The notes below the pieces were generated by a model. That model saw nothing but the letters and a program-made list of their open reading frames with translations, was not told where the DNA came from and ran no database searches. Below are positions 28,172 through 36,555 of a stretch of DNA of 64,000 bases, piece after piece. Source of the DNA: Enterobacter pseudoroggenkampii (GTDB lineage Bacteria; Pseudomonadota; Gammaproteobacteria; Enterobacterales; Enterobacteriaceae). A program made the position numbers and the translations under genes. The stretch is taken from NCBI RefSeq assembly GCF_026420145.1, contig NZ_JAPMLV010000002.1:248001-312000 (forward strand), written 5' to 3'. Each line of letters begins with the position of its first letter. Position 1 is the stretch's first letter.

Positions 28172-28713
28172 AAAAACTGAATATCCTTCTTCTTTCTGCT
28201 CTGACCGCCCTCTCGGGTTCCGCTCTGGCAATGGGCGGCAGCATTGAGCAGGGTAAAAACTTTACCAACCTCAACCTCGAAATGGGTAAATCCTCATCCG
28301 GTCTGTATGCCGAAAGCAACTGGCTTAAAAACACCGATGACGGTACCCAGACCGGCGGCGTGGGCGCAGGCTACAACCTGGAAGTGGGCCCGGTGATGCT
28401 GAACGCAGGTGCGAAAGCTATCTACATCGGCCCGAAAAAAGGCGATAACGGCGTGGCGTTCCCAATCGGTGGCGGCGTAAACGTAGCCCTGACCGACAGC
28501 ATCCACGTGTACGGTGAAGGCTACGTGGCGCCAGAAGGGCTGAACAACAGCGTGAAAAACTACGTGGAAGCCAACGGCGGCGTAAGCTGGACGCCGATCG
28601 CGCCGGTGACCCTGAAAGTGGGCTACCGCCACGTGAGCGTTGATGGCAAAGACGGTCGTCCGAACCATACGCTTATTGACGGCGCATATGTTGGCGGTGG
28701 AGTCACCTTCTGA
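28168..28713 (+). CDS. YfaZ-family outer-membrane protein
   Basis: The 181-residue protein has a signal peptide ending in ALTALSGSALA (cleavage near residue 21). An alternating beta-strand pattern follows, typical of a small outer-membrane barrel, with a C-terminal aromatic residue (GGGVTF). It matches the YfaZ family (precursor of about 180 residues). The function is unknown; the family is annotated as a porin-like protein without demonstrated substrate. Its stop overlaps the start of the lipoprotein gene by one base (TGATG), so the two are expressed together. This is not the usual yfaZ locus, so it may be a second family member. Confidence 0.75.
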   Translation: MKKLNILLLSALTALSGSALAMGGSIEQGKNFTNLNLEMGKSSSGLYAESNWLKNTDDGTQTGGVGAGYNLEVGPVMLNAGAKAIYIGPKKGDNGVAFPIGGGVNVALTDSIHVYGEGYVAPEGLNNSVKNYVEANGGVSWTPIAPVTLKVGYRHVSVDGKDGRPNHTLIDGAYVGGGVTF

Positions 28714-29033
28714 TGAAACACCGCATGACCGCGCTTTGCGTTCTGAGCCTCACGCTGATGCTCACCGGCTGCGTCCAGTACAAATGGGTGAAACCGGGCG
28801 TCAGCGACGTGGAAATGAATAAAAAGCTCACGGAATGCGAAGCGCAGGCACTGATCGACCTTCCCCCGGATAACGTGGTGACCGGTTCGAGCTCGGAAAA
28901 AACGGACAAATCGAAAAAGAAAAAGGATATTTCCACGAGCTACACGGTTGAAGACGCGAATGAATATCGCCGGGATACGCTGGTTGACAGCTGCATGTTT
29001 AAAAGCGGCTGGGACAAGATCGAAGTGCAATAA
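28713..29033 (+). CDS. Small lipoprotein
   Basis: The 106-residue protein starts with a lipoprotein signal peptide and lipobox, LMLTGC, giving a mature N-terminal Cys20. The mature part has KPGVSDVEMNKKLTECEAQALIDLPPDN, a lysine-rich linker (KTDKSKKKKD), then a short C-terminal domain with a further Cys (DSCMFKSGW) that may pair with the one in TECEA. No named family was recognised. Asp is absent after the lipidated Cys (it is Val), so outer-membrane sorting is expected. It is co-transcribed with the upstream YfaZ-type barrel and ends at a strong terminator. Confidence 0.75.
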   Translation: MKHRMTALCVLSLTLMLTGCVQYKWVKPGVSDVEMNKKLTECEAQALIDLPPDNVVTGSSSEKTDKSKKKKDISTSYTVEDANEYRRDTLVDSCMFKSGWDKIEVQ

Positions 29034-29040
29034 TCCCCTT

Positions 29041-29070
29041 AAAAAAACCTGCCGGCTGGCAGGTTTTTTT
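29041..29070. terminator. Bidirectional rho-independent terminator
   Basis: A-tract, CCTGCC, loop GGCT, GGCAGG and T-tract make a perfect 13-base stem including the A/T tails. It sits between the lipoprotein gene (+) and the aldehyde dehydrogenase gene (-), which converge here, so it can serve both. Confidence 0.93.
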
Positions 29071-29078
29071 ATGACCTC

Positions 29079-30449
29079 TTACTTACGCACCACCACCAGC
29101 TTCTGGTTCACAAACTCTTTGATCCCCAGATCCGACAGCTCGCGTCCGTAACCGGAGCGCTTCACGCCGCCGAACGGCAGCTCTGGCGCGGTATCGGTAA
29201 GCCAGTTGATGTACACCATCCCGGTCTCGATCCGGGACGCCATTTTCTTCGCGCGCTCGATATCCTGGCTGAATACCGCCCCGCCCAGGCCGTAGTGGGA
29301 GTCGTTCGCCAGCGCGACCGCCTCGTCGTCGTTTTTCACCACGTATATCTGCGCCACCGGGCCGAAGAACTCTTCGAAGTACGCCGGGTTGTCGCGCGAG
29401 ATGTTCGTCAGGATCGTCGGCTCGAAGAAACTCCCGTCGCGCTGCACCGGCTTGCCGCCATAGTGCAGCGTGGCGCCGCTTTTCACCGCCTCGTTAACCT
29501 GTTTGGTCAGTGTTTCAAGCGCATCTTTCGACGACAGCGGCCCCAGCGTGGTGCTTTCGTCCAGCGGATCGCCAATCTTCACCTGCTTAAACGCTTCGGT
29601 GAATTTGCTCAGGAAAGCATCCGCAATCTTTTCATGCAGGATAAAGCGCTTCGCCGCGGTGCAGACCTGCCCGGCGTTGTTGAGGCGCGCATTCACACCA
29701 ATCTTCACGGCTTTGTCCAGGTCCGCATCGTCCAGCACCACGAAGACGTCGTTACCGCCCAGCTCCAGCGTGGATTTCTTAATGTGCTTCGCCGCTTGTG
29801 CGGCCACCACGCTGCCGGCTTTTTCGGAGCCGGTTAATGCGGCGCCCTGCACGCGATCGTCGGCAATGATGTTCGCCACCTGCTCGGACGAAATAAACAG
29901 GTTGGTCCACGCCCCTTCTGGTGCGCCCGCCTCGCGCACCAGATGGGCAAAGGTCTCAGCGCAGTGCGGCACAATGCTGGCATGCTTGGCGATCACCGGG
30001 TTGCCCGCCGCCAGGTTCGGCGCCAGGACGCGCATCAGCTGATAATACGGGAAGTTCCACGGCTCAACGGCCATCAGCACGCCGATGGGGTGATGCTCCA
30101 CCCACGCTTCCCCAAGCTCAGAGTCGTACTTCACCGGGGCCAGGAACTGCTTCGCATTGTCGGCGTAATAGCGGGCGATCTGCGCGCACAGCTTCACCTC
30201 GCCGCGGCTCTGTTCGATGAGCTTACCCATCTCCTGGCTGGCGATTTTCGCCAGATCCTCGATGCGCTCGTCGATCAGGTCGGCAAGCTTATGCAGCACC
30301 GGCAGGCGCTGGCTGATGTCGCCTTTCGCCCAGTCCGAATGGTAAAGCGCATCGGCCGCCTTCAGGGCCGCTTCAATATCCGCGTCGGTATGTGAGGGGT
30401 ATTCTTTGATGAGCTGGTTAGTGGCAGGATTTACTGTCTGATAAGCCAT
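29079..30449 (-). CDS. Succinate-semialdehyde dehydrogenase-type ALDH (Sad/YneI-like)
   Basis: This is a 456-residue NAD(P)-dependent aldehyde dehydrogenase of the Sad (YneI) type. The catalytic Asn is in EPWNFPYYQ, the Glu in LELGGND and the nucleophile Cys in NAGQVCTAAKRF; the C-terminal FGGVKRSGYGREL is present. The start at 30449 (MAYQTVNPATNQL) has an AGGAG box; an in-frame ATG at 30635 would add 62 residues from the promoter region. Succinate semialdehyde is released by HpaI in this same window, so a supporting role in that pathway is possible but inferred. The AraC/LysE genes are divergent. Confidence 0.85.
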   Translation of the reverse strand: MAYQTVNPATNQLIKEYPSHTDADIEAALKAADALYHSDWAKGDISQRLPVLHKLADLIDERIEDLAKIASQEMGKLIEQSRGEVKLCAQIARYYADNAKQFLAPVKYDSELGEAWVEHHPIGVLMAVEPWNFPYYQLMRVLAPNLAAGNPVIAKHASIVPHCAETFAHLVREAGAPEGAWTNLFISSEQVANIIADDRVQGAALTGSEKAGSVVAAQAAKHIKKSTLELGGNDVFVVLDDADLDKAVKIGVNARLNNAGQVCTAAKRFILHEKIADAFLSKFTEAFKQVKIGDPLDESTTLGPLSSKDALETLTKQVNEAVKSGATLHYGGKPVQRDGSFFEPTILTNISRDNPAYFEEFFGPVAQIYVVKNDDEAVALANDSHYGLGGAVFSQDIERAKKMASRIETGMVYINWLTDTAPELPFGGVKRSGYGRELSDLGIKEFVNQKLVVVRK

Positions 30450-30599
30450 GTCGAATCTCCTTGTTTTACCGCTTAGGGTATTAAGGGTAGTCAACATGAC
30501 TGGCTGTGGACGTAAAGTTGGGTATATCCGGAAGGTTCTTAATGAAGCGCTGCCAGACGGTTCGCTGACGTGGTATAAAAACGTCCTGAAGGAGTTCAT

Positions 30600-31343
30600 A
30601 TGACCGATACCCGACACATCCGGCAGACTTTTCACCGCGCCTCAGGCCTTGAGCTGCGCAGCACGTGGCAGAGCACGCAGGCGTATAAACGTCATTGTCA
30701 CCCGCAGCTCTCCATCGGCGCGATTGTGGAAGGCCAGACCTGCTGCGTGTGTCATGACAGAGAATACATCCTTAACCCCGGGGACCTCATTGTGATCCCG
30801 GCCTATGCGCCGCACAGCTGCAACCCCGTCGCCGGGCAACCGCGCAGCTACCATATGCTCTATATCGACACCGATCTTCCTCTGGCGCTCCAGGTGATTC
30901 GCGACCGTACGCTCTTTAAGCGCTACCTTGAGATTGTTGAGACGATGTCGCCTGCCTCCGTGGACACGCTGCTTTCAGCCCTGCCCCGCCGCCTGGAAAA
31001 CGCAGATGCGCTTCGCTCAACCAGTCAGCACGTGCGGCAGGCGTTTCTTGCCGACCTGGCCGCACCGCCTTCGCTTGACGAACTTGCCCAACGATTCTCG
31101 CTGCGCAAAGAGACGCTGATCCGCACCTTCCGGCAGGACACCGGCCTGACGCCGGGCAGCTTCCTCAACATCTCCCGCGTGGAGTTCGCCAAAGCGCGGC
31201 TACGTGCCGGGGATGACATCGCCGACGTGGGCTACCAGAGCGGCTTTGCCGACCAGAGCCATTTTCATAAGACCTTCGTCAGCTATACCGCCGCCACGCC
31301 GCGCCAGTACGCCACTGGCCGATCAATATCCGACAATAAATAG
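30600..31343 (+). CDS. AraC-family transcriptional regulator
   Basis: The 247-residue protein has an N-terminal cupin (AYKRHCHPQLSIGAIVEGQ near residue 28; ILNPGDLIVIPAYAPHSCNP near 57) and a C-terminal AraC DNA-binding domain (LAQRFSLRKETLIRTFRQDTGLTPGSFLN near 163 and IADVGYQSGFADQSHFHKTF near 208). The next gene encodes a LysE-type exporter 47 bases downstream, a common regulator-exporter pairing, and the ALDH gene is divergent. It probably controls one or both; the inducer is unknown. Confidence 0.87.
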   Translation: MTDTRHIRQTFHRASGLELRSTWQSTQAYKRHCHPQLSIGAIVEGQTCCVCHDREYILNPGDLIVIPAYAPHSCNPVAGQPRSYHMLYIDTDLPLALQVIRDRTLFKRYLEIVETMSPASVDTLLSALPRRLENADALRSTSQHVRQAFLADLAAPPSLDELAQRFSLRKETLIRTFRQDTGLTPGSFLNISRVEFAKARLRAGDDIADVGYQSGFADQSHFHKTFVSYTAATPRQYATGRSISDNK

Positions 31344-31390
31344 CGTTTGCATCACCGTAGTCTGACCTCAGATTGTTAACCGAGGTTGCT

Positions 31391-32017
31391 ATGGAACTGT
31401 TCTTCCCTTCCGCTTTTCTCGCTCTGGCGCTGGCGCATTTTGTCGCCCTGTTAAGCCCGGGTCCGGACTTCTTCCTGCTGGTGGGCTACGCGGCGCGCTA
31501 CCGACTGCGCGGCAGCGCCGGATTGTGCGTCGGCATCGCCGCGGGCAACGCGCTCTATATTGTTCTGGTCATTATCGGCTGGAGCGCGCTGCGCCAGTTT
31601 GCCTGGCTGTTTACGCTGATAGAGCTTTGCGGCGCGCTGTACCTGCTGTGGATCGGCTCGCATCTGGTACGCAGCCAACCGCAGGCGCTGAGGCTGAATG
31701 AAACCCGTCAGCGCTGCCCTTCGCTGCGAAAGCAGATCCTGCTGGGGCTCGGCTCGGCGCTGCTTAATCCGAAGAACGCGCTTTTTTATCTGGCCCTGAT
31801 GACGTCGCTACTGGGGCCGAACGTGACGCTGCTTCAGCAGGTGACCTGCGGCGTCTGGATGGTGACGGTAGTGCTGGTGTGGGATCTGGCTCTGGTGTCG
31901 CTGATGGGGCTATCGGCGGTGCAACAGAAGCTCAGCCGTGCGCTGTGGCTGATAGAGCGCACGGCGGGGGTGGTGCTGATGGGGTTTGGCGGGTGGGTGC
32001 TGTGGCGGGTGATATGA
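31391..32017 (+). CDS. LysE/RhtB-family exporter
   Basis: The 208-residue inner-membrane protein of five to six helices has the RhtB/LysE signature LALAHFVALLSPGPDFFLLVGYAARY near residue 10 and the conserved LLNPKNALFYLALM near residue 125. Family members export amino acids or related metabolites (homoserine, threonine, lysine); the specificity cannot be read. The start at 31391 has a GAGG box, whereas the in-frame ATG at 31373 has none. It is likely co-transcribed with the AraC gene. Its stop converges on the orphan hcp gene, 21 bases away. Confidence 0.85.
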   Translation: MELFFPSAFLALALAHFVALLSPGPDFFLLVGYAARYRLRGSAGLCVGIAAGNALYIVLVIIGWSALRQFAWLFTLIELCGALYLLWIGSHLVRSQPQALRLNETRQRCPSLRKQILLGLGSALLNPKNALFYLALMTSLLGPNVTLLQQVTCGVWMVTVVLVWDLALVSLMGLSAVQQKLSRALWLIERTAGVVLMGFGGWVLWRVI

Positions 32018-32038
32018 AAGAATCTTATCAGCCGTTTT

Positions 32039-32530
32039 CTATGCCCCTAACCGATAATCCCAGTCATCCGAGTGAATAACGTTACCGTCACGGTAATGCC
32101 AGGTAATCTTTTTATAACGAAGCAAAACAAGCTCAAGATGACCCTGTTTTTCATGGTAAGTCTCTTTCACGTCATGCATTAATGAAAACACCGTGACGAC
32201 CTTCACCGCTTCCAGCGTTATCGTGAAATAGATTTCTTCCTGACCGGCATCATTGATTCTGTACAGGTCGATAGTCGCTTTCCTGAACGTACCGCCCGTG
32301 CTGAGTGCTTTATAGAGAAAAACACTGGAGGCATCTATTTCTTTCTCAATAAGAAAGGGACGATGCTGGCGTTTGCTCAATGCTCTGCCATTATGCAGGT
32401 CATAATTATAGCTTACGTTATGATAGAGCCCTAAAACCTCAATCTGGTTTTCACGGTCTTTAACTTTCACGCTGCCTTTTATGTTATTACCCGCATCGTC
32501 AGTTAATGACATATATCCCGGAATGGCCAT
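32039..32530 (-). CDS. hcp: Orphan Hcp-family type VI secretion tube protein
   Basis: The 163-residue protein begins MAIPGYMSLTDDAGN and has the Hcp family pattern, including ASSVFLYKALSTGGTFRKATIDLYRI (the region around residue 68) and EEIYFTITLEAVKVVTVF. Hcp forms hexameric rings that stack into the type VI tube and can carry small effectors in the lumen. It is the last gene of a three-gene minus-strand operon; its ATG directly follows the stop of the putative immunity gene. No other type VI structural genes are in the window, so the apparatus must be encoded elsewhere if it works. The local DNA is AT-rich. Confidence 0.87.
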   Translation of the reverse strand: MAIPGYMSLTDDAGNNIKGSVKVKDRENQIEVLGLYHNVSYNYDLHNGRALSKRQHRPFLIEKEIDASSVFLYKALSTGGTFRKATIDLYRINDAGQEEIYFTITLEAVKVVTVFSLMHDVKETYHEKQGHLELVLLRYKKITWHYRDGNVIHSDDWDYRLGA

Positions 32531-33043
32531 TTACATATCCTTATCGAATGGAACAGAGTGTTCAACAGTTGAGATCATAACGGCGAGACATCTTTGACCC
32601 TGCGGGGTTGTTATTTTAAACATTTCCCTGATTGAATCCACAAAGAGCTTATTACCCTCTGCTTCCGTTTCTGGATAACTGGCAAAAGCACAGATTTGTT
32701 GAATAGTGAGTAAGGGCTTATCGTCTTTTAAAATGGCTAAAACGCCTGCAGGATTATGAGGGATAGCTTCAGAAAGCGCTGCTTTTAAGTCTTCAGCCGT
32801 ACTGGCGTCCACGCCCGACTCAAGAGCACTCGCGACAGCTAACCATTTCTGATTTCCTTTGCTAATCTCTGGGATAACATGATTCCACCATTCCGACTCA
32901 TCGCTATCATTAGCATATAATTGTGCAACAACATGCCTGGCGCCTTTGCCGTTTATCATCTGCAAGATCTGTTCAGGAGTGTGTTTTTTGGCAAATAAAC
33001 CCATCGGTAAGCACAAGAAGAATAGCGCAATAATATACTTCAT
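32531..33043 (-). CDS. Periplasmic putative immunity protein for the Tlde1-like effector
   Basis: The 170-residue protein has a signal peptide (MKYIIALFFLCLPMGLFA, cleavage near 18) and a mostly alpha-helical mature part with two cysteines (IQQICAFAS and GQRCLAVM). I do not recognise the family with certainty. Its start overlaps the effector stop by one base (TAATG) and its stop abuts the hcp start, so the three are strictly co-translated. A secreted small protein directly after a peptidoglycan-acting effector is the usual arrangement for immunity (Tldi1-like). The role is inferred from position and export signal. Confidence 0.7.
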   Translation of the reverse strand: MKYIIALFFLCLPMGLFAKKHTPEQILQMINGKGARHVVAQLYANDSDESEWWNHVIPEISKGNQKWLAVASALESGVDASTAEDLKAALSEAIPHNPAGVLAILKDDKPLLTIQQICAFASYPETEAEGNKLFVDSIREMFKITTPQGQRCLAVMISTVEHSVPFDKDM

Positions 33044-33405
33044 TATCGCACCACCAGTATTGTATCACCCGAATCATAAATCAAATGACGCTTGTCCTGA
33101 CCGTTCATAATGATGCAACCTGCTGACGCAGAACCTGGTGGCTGACCTTTTTTATCACCATGAATTTGAAAATGATCTCTACCAAAGGTATTGGTCCCCG
33201 CTATAGGCTCAAGAATAATGGCCTCAGCACTTTTATGATTATTCCACCCGGCAGTAAAATAAATACCTCTGGGAATAGGCCCTCTGTTTCGTTGACTTTC
33301 ACACTCTGGCTTATCTTTCGATTCACCCGCACCGCTGTAGCAGTTAGCGACAAACACACCATTATGGCTCAATACCCCCGTCGAAACTTTATACTCCCAT
33401 GTCAT
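33043..33405 (-). CDS. Tlde1-type L,D-transpeptidase effector (DUF2778)
   Basis: The 120-residue protein has no signal peptide. Its pattern is that of the Tlde1/DUF2778 family: TWEYKVSTGVLSHNG at the start, NRGPIPRGIYF at residues 40 to 50 and GRDHFQIHGD with the catalytic pair His82 and Cys97 (SASAGCII). Tlde1 of Salmonella is a type VI effector that cleaves or modifies peptidoglycan tetrapeptides in the target periplasm. Here it is encoded immediately before a signal-peptide protein and Hcp, so Hcp-mediated delivery is likely. An AGGAGA ribosome-binding site precedes the start. Residue positions and motif fit well; activity is inferred. Confidence 0.85.
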   Translation of the reverse strand: MTWEYKVSTGVLSHNGVFVANCYSGAGESKDKPECESQRNRGPIPRGIYFTAGWNNHKSAEAIILEPIAGTNTFGRDHFQIHGDKKGQPPGSASAGCIIMNGQDKRHLIYDSGDTILVVR

Positions 33406-33647
33406 CGATACCGTCTCCTTTCATAAATAGTCCTTTATCTTATGGCTAACAGGAGCGTTAAAATGACTACGACGGTCACAAAACATTACGTCCGAAAATA
33501 AATAAGCACAAAAAATATAGAAAAATTAATAATAGATAATTTAGATGTATCTATTTTTTATATAGACGACATTTGTTCACACTGAGAATGCGTCTCCCCC
33601 TTACACCAGTTTTGCACTTTTGGTTCACTTGCCTCTATCCTTAACCC

Positions 33648-34916
33648 ATGGAAAAAATAGCTGAACTCAAACGCGCCAAGCTGCTGGCGCTGGCGCTGCT
33701 GCTGGTTGCCGCCGCGGCGTTTATCACCACCCTGTTCCTGCCGCAGACCTTCTGGGTGCGCGGCGTCAAGGCCATTGCCGAGGCGGCAATGGTCGGCGCG
33801 CTGGCTGACTGGTTTGCGGTCGTCGCGCTGTTCCGCCGGGTGCCGATTCCCTTTATCTCCCGCCATACGGCGATCATCCCGCGCAATAAAGACCGGATCG
33901 GCGACAATCTCGGCCAGTTTGTGCAGGAGAAATTTCTCGATACCCAGTCGCTGGTGGCGTTGATCCGCCGCTATGAGCCCGCGCAGATGATTGGTGCCTG
34001 GTTCAGCAAGCCCGACAACGCCCAGCGCGTCGGGCTGCATCTGATGCAGGTGATGAGCGGTTTTCTCGAGCTGACCGACGACGGGCGCATTCAACGCCTG
34101 CTCAAACGCGCGGTGCATAAGGCCATCGACAAGGTCGACTTCACTGAAACCAGCGCCGTGATGCTGGAGAGCATGACCAAAAACAACCGCCATCAGGTGC
34201 TGCTGGACACCATCATCAACCGGCTGATTACCCTCATTCAGCGGGAAAGCACGCGGGAGTTTATCGCCGACCAGATCGTCCACTGGCTCAAAACCGAGCA
34301 TCCGCGCAAGGCGATGGTGCTGCCCACCGAGTGGCTGGGCGATCAAAGCGCGGAGATGGTGTCAAACGCGGTGAACACGCTGCTGGACGATATCAGCCAC
34401 GACCGCACGCACCAGATCCGCCAGGCGTTTGACCGCGCCACGCTGAAGCTTATCGACAACCTGAAAAACGATCCGGACATGACGGCAAAAGCCGACAACA
34501 TCAAGCACTACCTGAAAAACGATGAGGCGTTTAACCGCTATCTGGGTGAGATGTGGGCCGACCTGCGCCAGTGGCTGAAGGCGGACATGCAGAGTGAGGA
34601 CTCGCGCGTGAAGCAGCGCATCGCCAACGCCGGGCTTTGGTTCGGTGAAACGCTGACGAACGATGCGAACCTGCAGGCCTCGCTGAACGAGCATCTGGAG
34701 CAGGCCGCGCACCGCCTCGCGCCGGATTTTGCCGCGTTCCTGACACGCCACATCAGCGACACGGTGAAAAGCTGGGATGCCAAAGACATGTCCCGCCAGA
34801 TTGAGCTGAACATTGGCAAGGATCTGCAGTTTATCCGCGTCAACGGCACCCTGGTGGGCGGGACGATTGGCCTGATCCTGTTTTTACTCTCGCAAATCCC
34901 GACGCTTATCCATTGA
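33648..34916 (+). CDS. yjiN: YjiN, DUF445 inner-membrane protein
   Basis: The 422-residue protein matches E. coli YjiN (426 aa). One N-terminal membrane helix (residues 11 to 32) is followed by the DUF445 hallmark [22 protein letters not shown], a long helical cytoplasmic or periplasmic region, and a C-terminal membrane helix ([13 protein letters not shown]). The function is unknown. In E. coli it sits in the same chromosomal neighbourhood (yjiN-...-yjiR-yjiS), which anchors the synteny on this side of the accessory region. Its 3' end overlaps the convergent LysR gene by 11 bases. Confidence 0.9.
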   Translation: MEKIAELKRAKLLALALLLVAAAAFITTLFLPQTFWVRGVKAIAEAAMVGALADWFAVVALFRRVPIPFISRHTAIIPRNKDRIGDNLGQFVQEKFLDTQSLVALIRRYEPAQMIGAWFSKPDNAQRVGLHLMQVMSGFLELTDDGRIQRLLKRAVHKAIDKVDFTETSAVMLESMTKNNRHQVLLDTIINRLITLIQRESTREFIADQIVHWLKTEHPRKAMVLPTEWLGDQSAEMVSNAVNTLLDDISHDRTHQIRQAFDRATLKLIDNLKNDPDMTAKADNIKHYLKNDEAFNRYLGEMWADLRQWLKADMQSEDSRVKQRIANAGLWFGETLTNDANLQASLNEHLEQAAHRLAPDFAAFLTRHISDTVKSWDAKDMSRQIELNIGKDLQFIRVNGTLVGGTIGLILFLLSQIPTLIH

Positions 34917-35769
34917 GCGTCCTGAGGATCAGCGCCTTCATGCTGGAAATAGCGGCATTGGCGGAGGCGCTTCCCTGATGCAGCGCTATTCCCAACTCTC
35001 CTGTATCTGGCAACAGGCGGCTGTCGACCTGTAACGTCTCGGGCAGGCCAATACGCGTGCGGAGCGTAATACCCAGCCCCGCGCTGACGCCCGCCCACAG
35101 TCCGCTCAGGCTATAGCTGGTAAAAGCGATACGCCAGGGAATACCTGCGGCATCCAGCGCTGCGATAGCCCGGCTTCGCAAGAGGCAGGGGGCGTCAAAC
35201 ATCACCAGCGGCAGCGGCTCACCTCGGTGCAGAAGTACCTCAATGTCCTCGCTGGACCGGCAAATCCACTTTAGCGGCTCGCTTCGCACATAGTCGCCTT
35301 CTCGTCCTTCCTGCCAGACCAGCGCCAGATCGAGTTCGTTTGCCGCCACGCCCCGCAGCAGCGGCGGGTTGCGATCGACGCGCGCGATCATGCGAAGCTC
35401 AGGGTGTTGTCTGTGAAAATCGCCGATAACCTGCGGCATCACGGATTCCCCAAAGTCCTCCTGCATACCCAGACGCACCTCGCCCTGCAGCAACTCCCCC
35501 CTGATAGCCCGGAGCGCTTCATCATTTAATGCCAGCATGCGTCGGGCGTAGCTCAGCAGAATTTCACCCTCCCGGGTCAGAGCCAGCGTACGCCCCTGCT
35601 TCACGGTGAGCGCCACGCCGCACTGCTGCTCCAGCTTTTTTAGCTGGGCGCTGACCGCAGAGGTGGACCGACACAGCCTGTACGCCGCCTCGGCAAAGCT
35701 GGTGGATTGAATACCCTCCACAAAGCTGCGCAGCGCGTCCAGGTCTAATGCTGAAAAGCGTTTATCCAT
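34906..35769 (-). CDS. LysR-family regulator of the decarboxylase/tautomerase pair
   Basis: The 287-residue LysR-type regulator has its helix-turn-helix at residues 10 to 65 ([31 protein letters not shown]) and a PBP-like effector domain afterwards. The start at 35769 ([16 protein letters not shown]) is the family start; the frame stays open to 35997, but that part crosses the divergent promoter. It is divergent from a carboxymuconolactone-decarboxylase-like gene, and the 97-base gap holds a near-ideal palindrome at 35782-35802. Its 3' end overlaps yjiN on the opposite strand. Confidence 0.87.
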   Translation of the reverse strand: MDKRFSALDLDALRSFVEGIQSTSFAEAAYRLCRSTSAVSAQLKKLEQQCGVALTVKQGRTLALTREGEILLSYARRMLALNDEALRAIRGELLQGEVRLGMQEDFGESVMPQVIGDFHRQHPELRMIARVDRNPPLLRGVAANELDLALVWQEGREGDYVRSEPLKWICRSSEDIEVLLHRGEPLPLVMFDAPCLLRSRAIAALDAAGIPWRIAFTSYSLSGLWAGVSAGLGITLRTRIGLPETLQVDSRLLPDTGELGIALHQGSASANAAISSMKALILRTLNG

Positions 35770-35781
35770 ATCATCCTCATT

Positions 35782-35802
35782 TTCAGGACATTTAGTCCTG
35801 AA
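35782..35802. promoter_or_regulatory. Perfect 8-base-arm palindrome, candidate LysR operator
   Basis: TTCAGGAC and GTCCTGAA flank ATTTA in the intergenic region between the LysR gene and its divergent neighbour, 12 bases upstream of the LysR start codon. Perfect arms of this length at this place strongly suggest the binding site of the LysR protein or its autoregulatory element. Confidence 0.65.
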
Positions 35803-35866
35803 CATTGTGATTTTATTTATGGTGGCAGCCTGCGAGAGTGATTTCCAGACGACAGGAGGAATAAAA

Positions 35867-36175
35867 ATGAGCACAACACTGAATCGCGACACGCTTGCGC
35901 AGGTCTCCCCTAAGCTGGCGGAACTCAGCCAGCAGGTGCTGTTTGGCGATATCTGGCAGCGTTCGCAGCTTGCTCCGCGGGATCGCAGCCTGATCACGCT
36001 TGCCGCCCTGGCCGCCCTGGGGCGTACCGCGCAGCTTCCCTGGCATATCGACTTTGCCCGACAAAACGGCGTGACGGACGACGAGATTGCCGAAGCGTTT
36101 ACCCATCTGGCGTTTTACGCAGGCTGGCCGGCAGCCGTCAGCGCCCTGACCTGCCTGGCAGAGGAGAAACAATAA
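35867..36175 (+). CDS. Carboxymuconolactone decarboxylase-family protein (PcaC-like)
   Basis: The 102-residue protein has the PcaC-type core: LAPRDRSLITLAALAALGR near residue 36, LPWHIDFARQNGVTDDEIAEAFTHLAFYAGWPAA near 58. It lacks the Cys-x-x-Cys of AhpD-type members, so it is closer to decarboxylase or uncharacterised members than to peroxidase-type ones. The start at 35867 follows a GGAGGA box. A tautomerase gene follows with a one-base stop-start overlap, and a LysR gene is divergent. Substrate unknown; an oxidised or lactone metabolite is likely from the family. Confidence 0.83.
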   Translation: MSTTLNRDTLAQVSPKLAELSQQVLFGDIWQRSQLAPRDRSLITLAALAALGRTAQLPWHIDFARQNGVTDDEIAEAFTHLAFYAGWPAAVSALTCLAEEKQ

Positions 36176-36555
36176 TGCCGTTTGTTCGCATCATGACGGG
36201 TGGCCGCTATAGCGAGATGCAGAAAAAACAGATTTCGGACATTCTGCACCAGGCGCTGACGGAAACCTTCGCCGTTCCCGCGCAGGACCGGTTTCATTTT
36301 TTTGAATGCTTCGCTGCCGGGGATCGATACGTTGATCGGCACTATCTCAGCCCGGGCAGAACGGAGGGGGCAATACTGTTCAATATCGTGGCCGGTAAGC
36401 CGAGGAGCGATGAACAAAAAGCGGCGCTCTACCGCCAGTTGGCTGCGCAACTGAATGAGAAGATGGGCATCAATGGTGGGGACGTGATGGTCGTTATCCA
36501 GTTTACTGCCGCTGAAGACTGGAGCTTCAGCGGCGGCATACGCTATCAGCCCTGA
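36175..36555 (+). CDS. Tautomerase-family protein
   Basis: The 126-residue tautomerase-superfamily protein begins MPFVRIMTGGRYSEMQKKQISDILHQAL, with the catalytic Pro2 present. This longer type (about 125 residues) is annotated as tautomerase_2/DUF1904-like. Members act as 4-oxalocrotonate-type isomerases or dehalogenases. Its start codon overlaps the stop of the decarboxylase-like gene (TAATG), so both are made together under the divergent LysR. The 3' end overlaps the convergent FUSC-like gene by 10 bases. Confidence 0.82.
   Translation: MPFVRIMTGGRYSEMQKKQISDILHQALTETFAVPAQDRFHFFECFAAGDRYVDRHYLSPGRTEGAILFNIVAGKPRSDEQKAALYRQLAAQLNEKMGINGGDVMVVIQFTAAEDWSFSGGIRYQP

Noticed and set aside
36546..36555. 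Convergent overlaps (34906-34916, 36546-36555, 43239-43252) as signs of frameshift
   Set aside because: In each case both proteins have full family length and normal C-termini; tail-to-tail overlaps are common in compact genomes.
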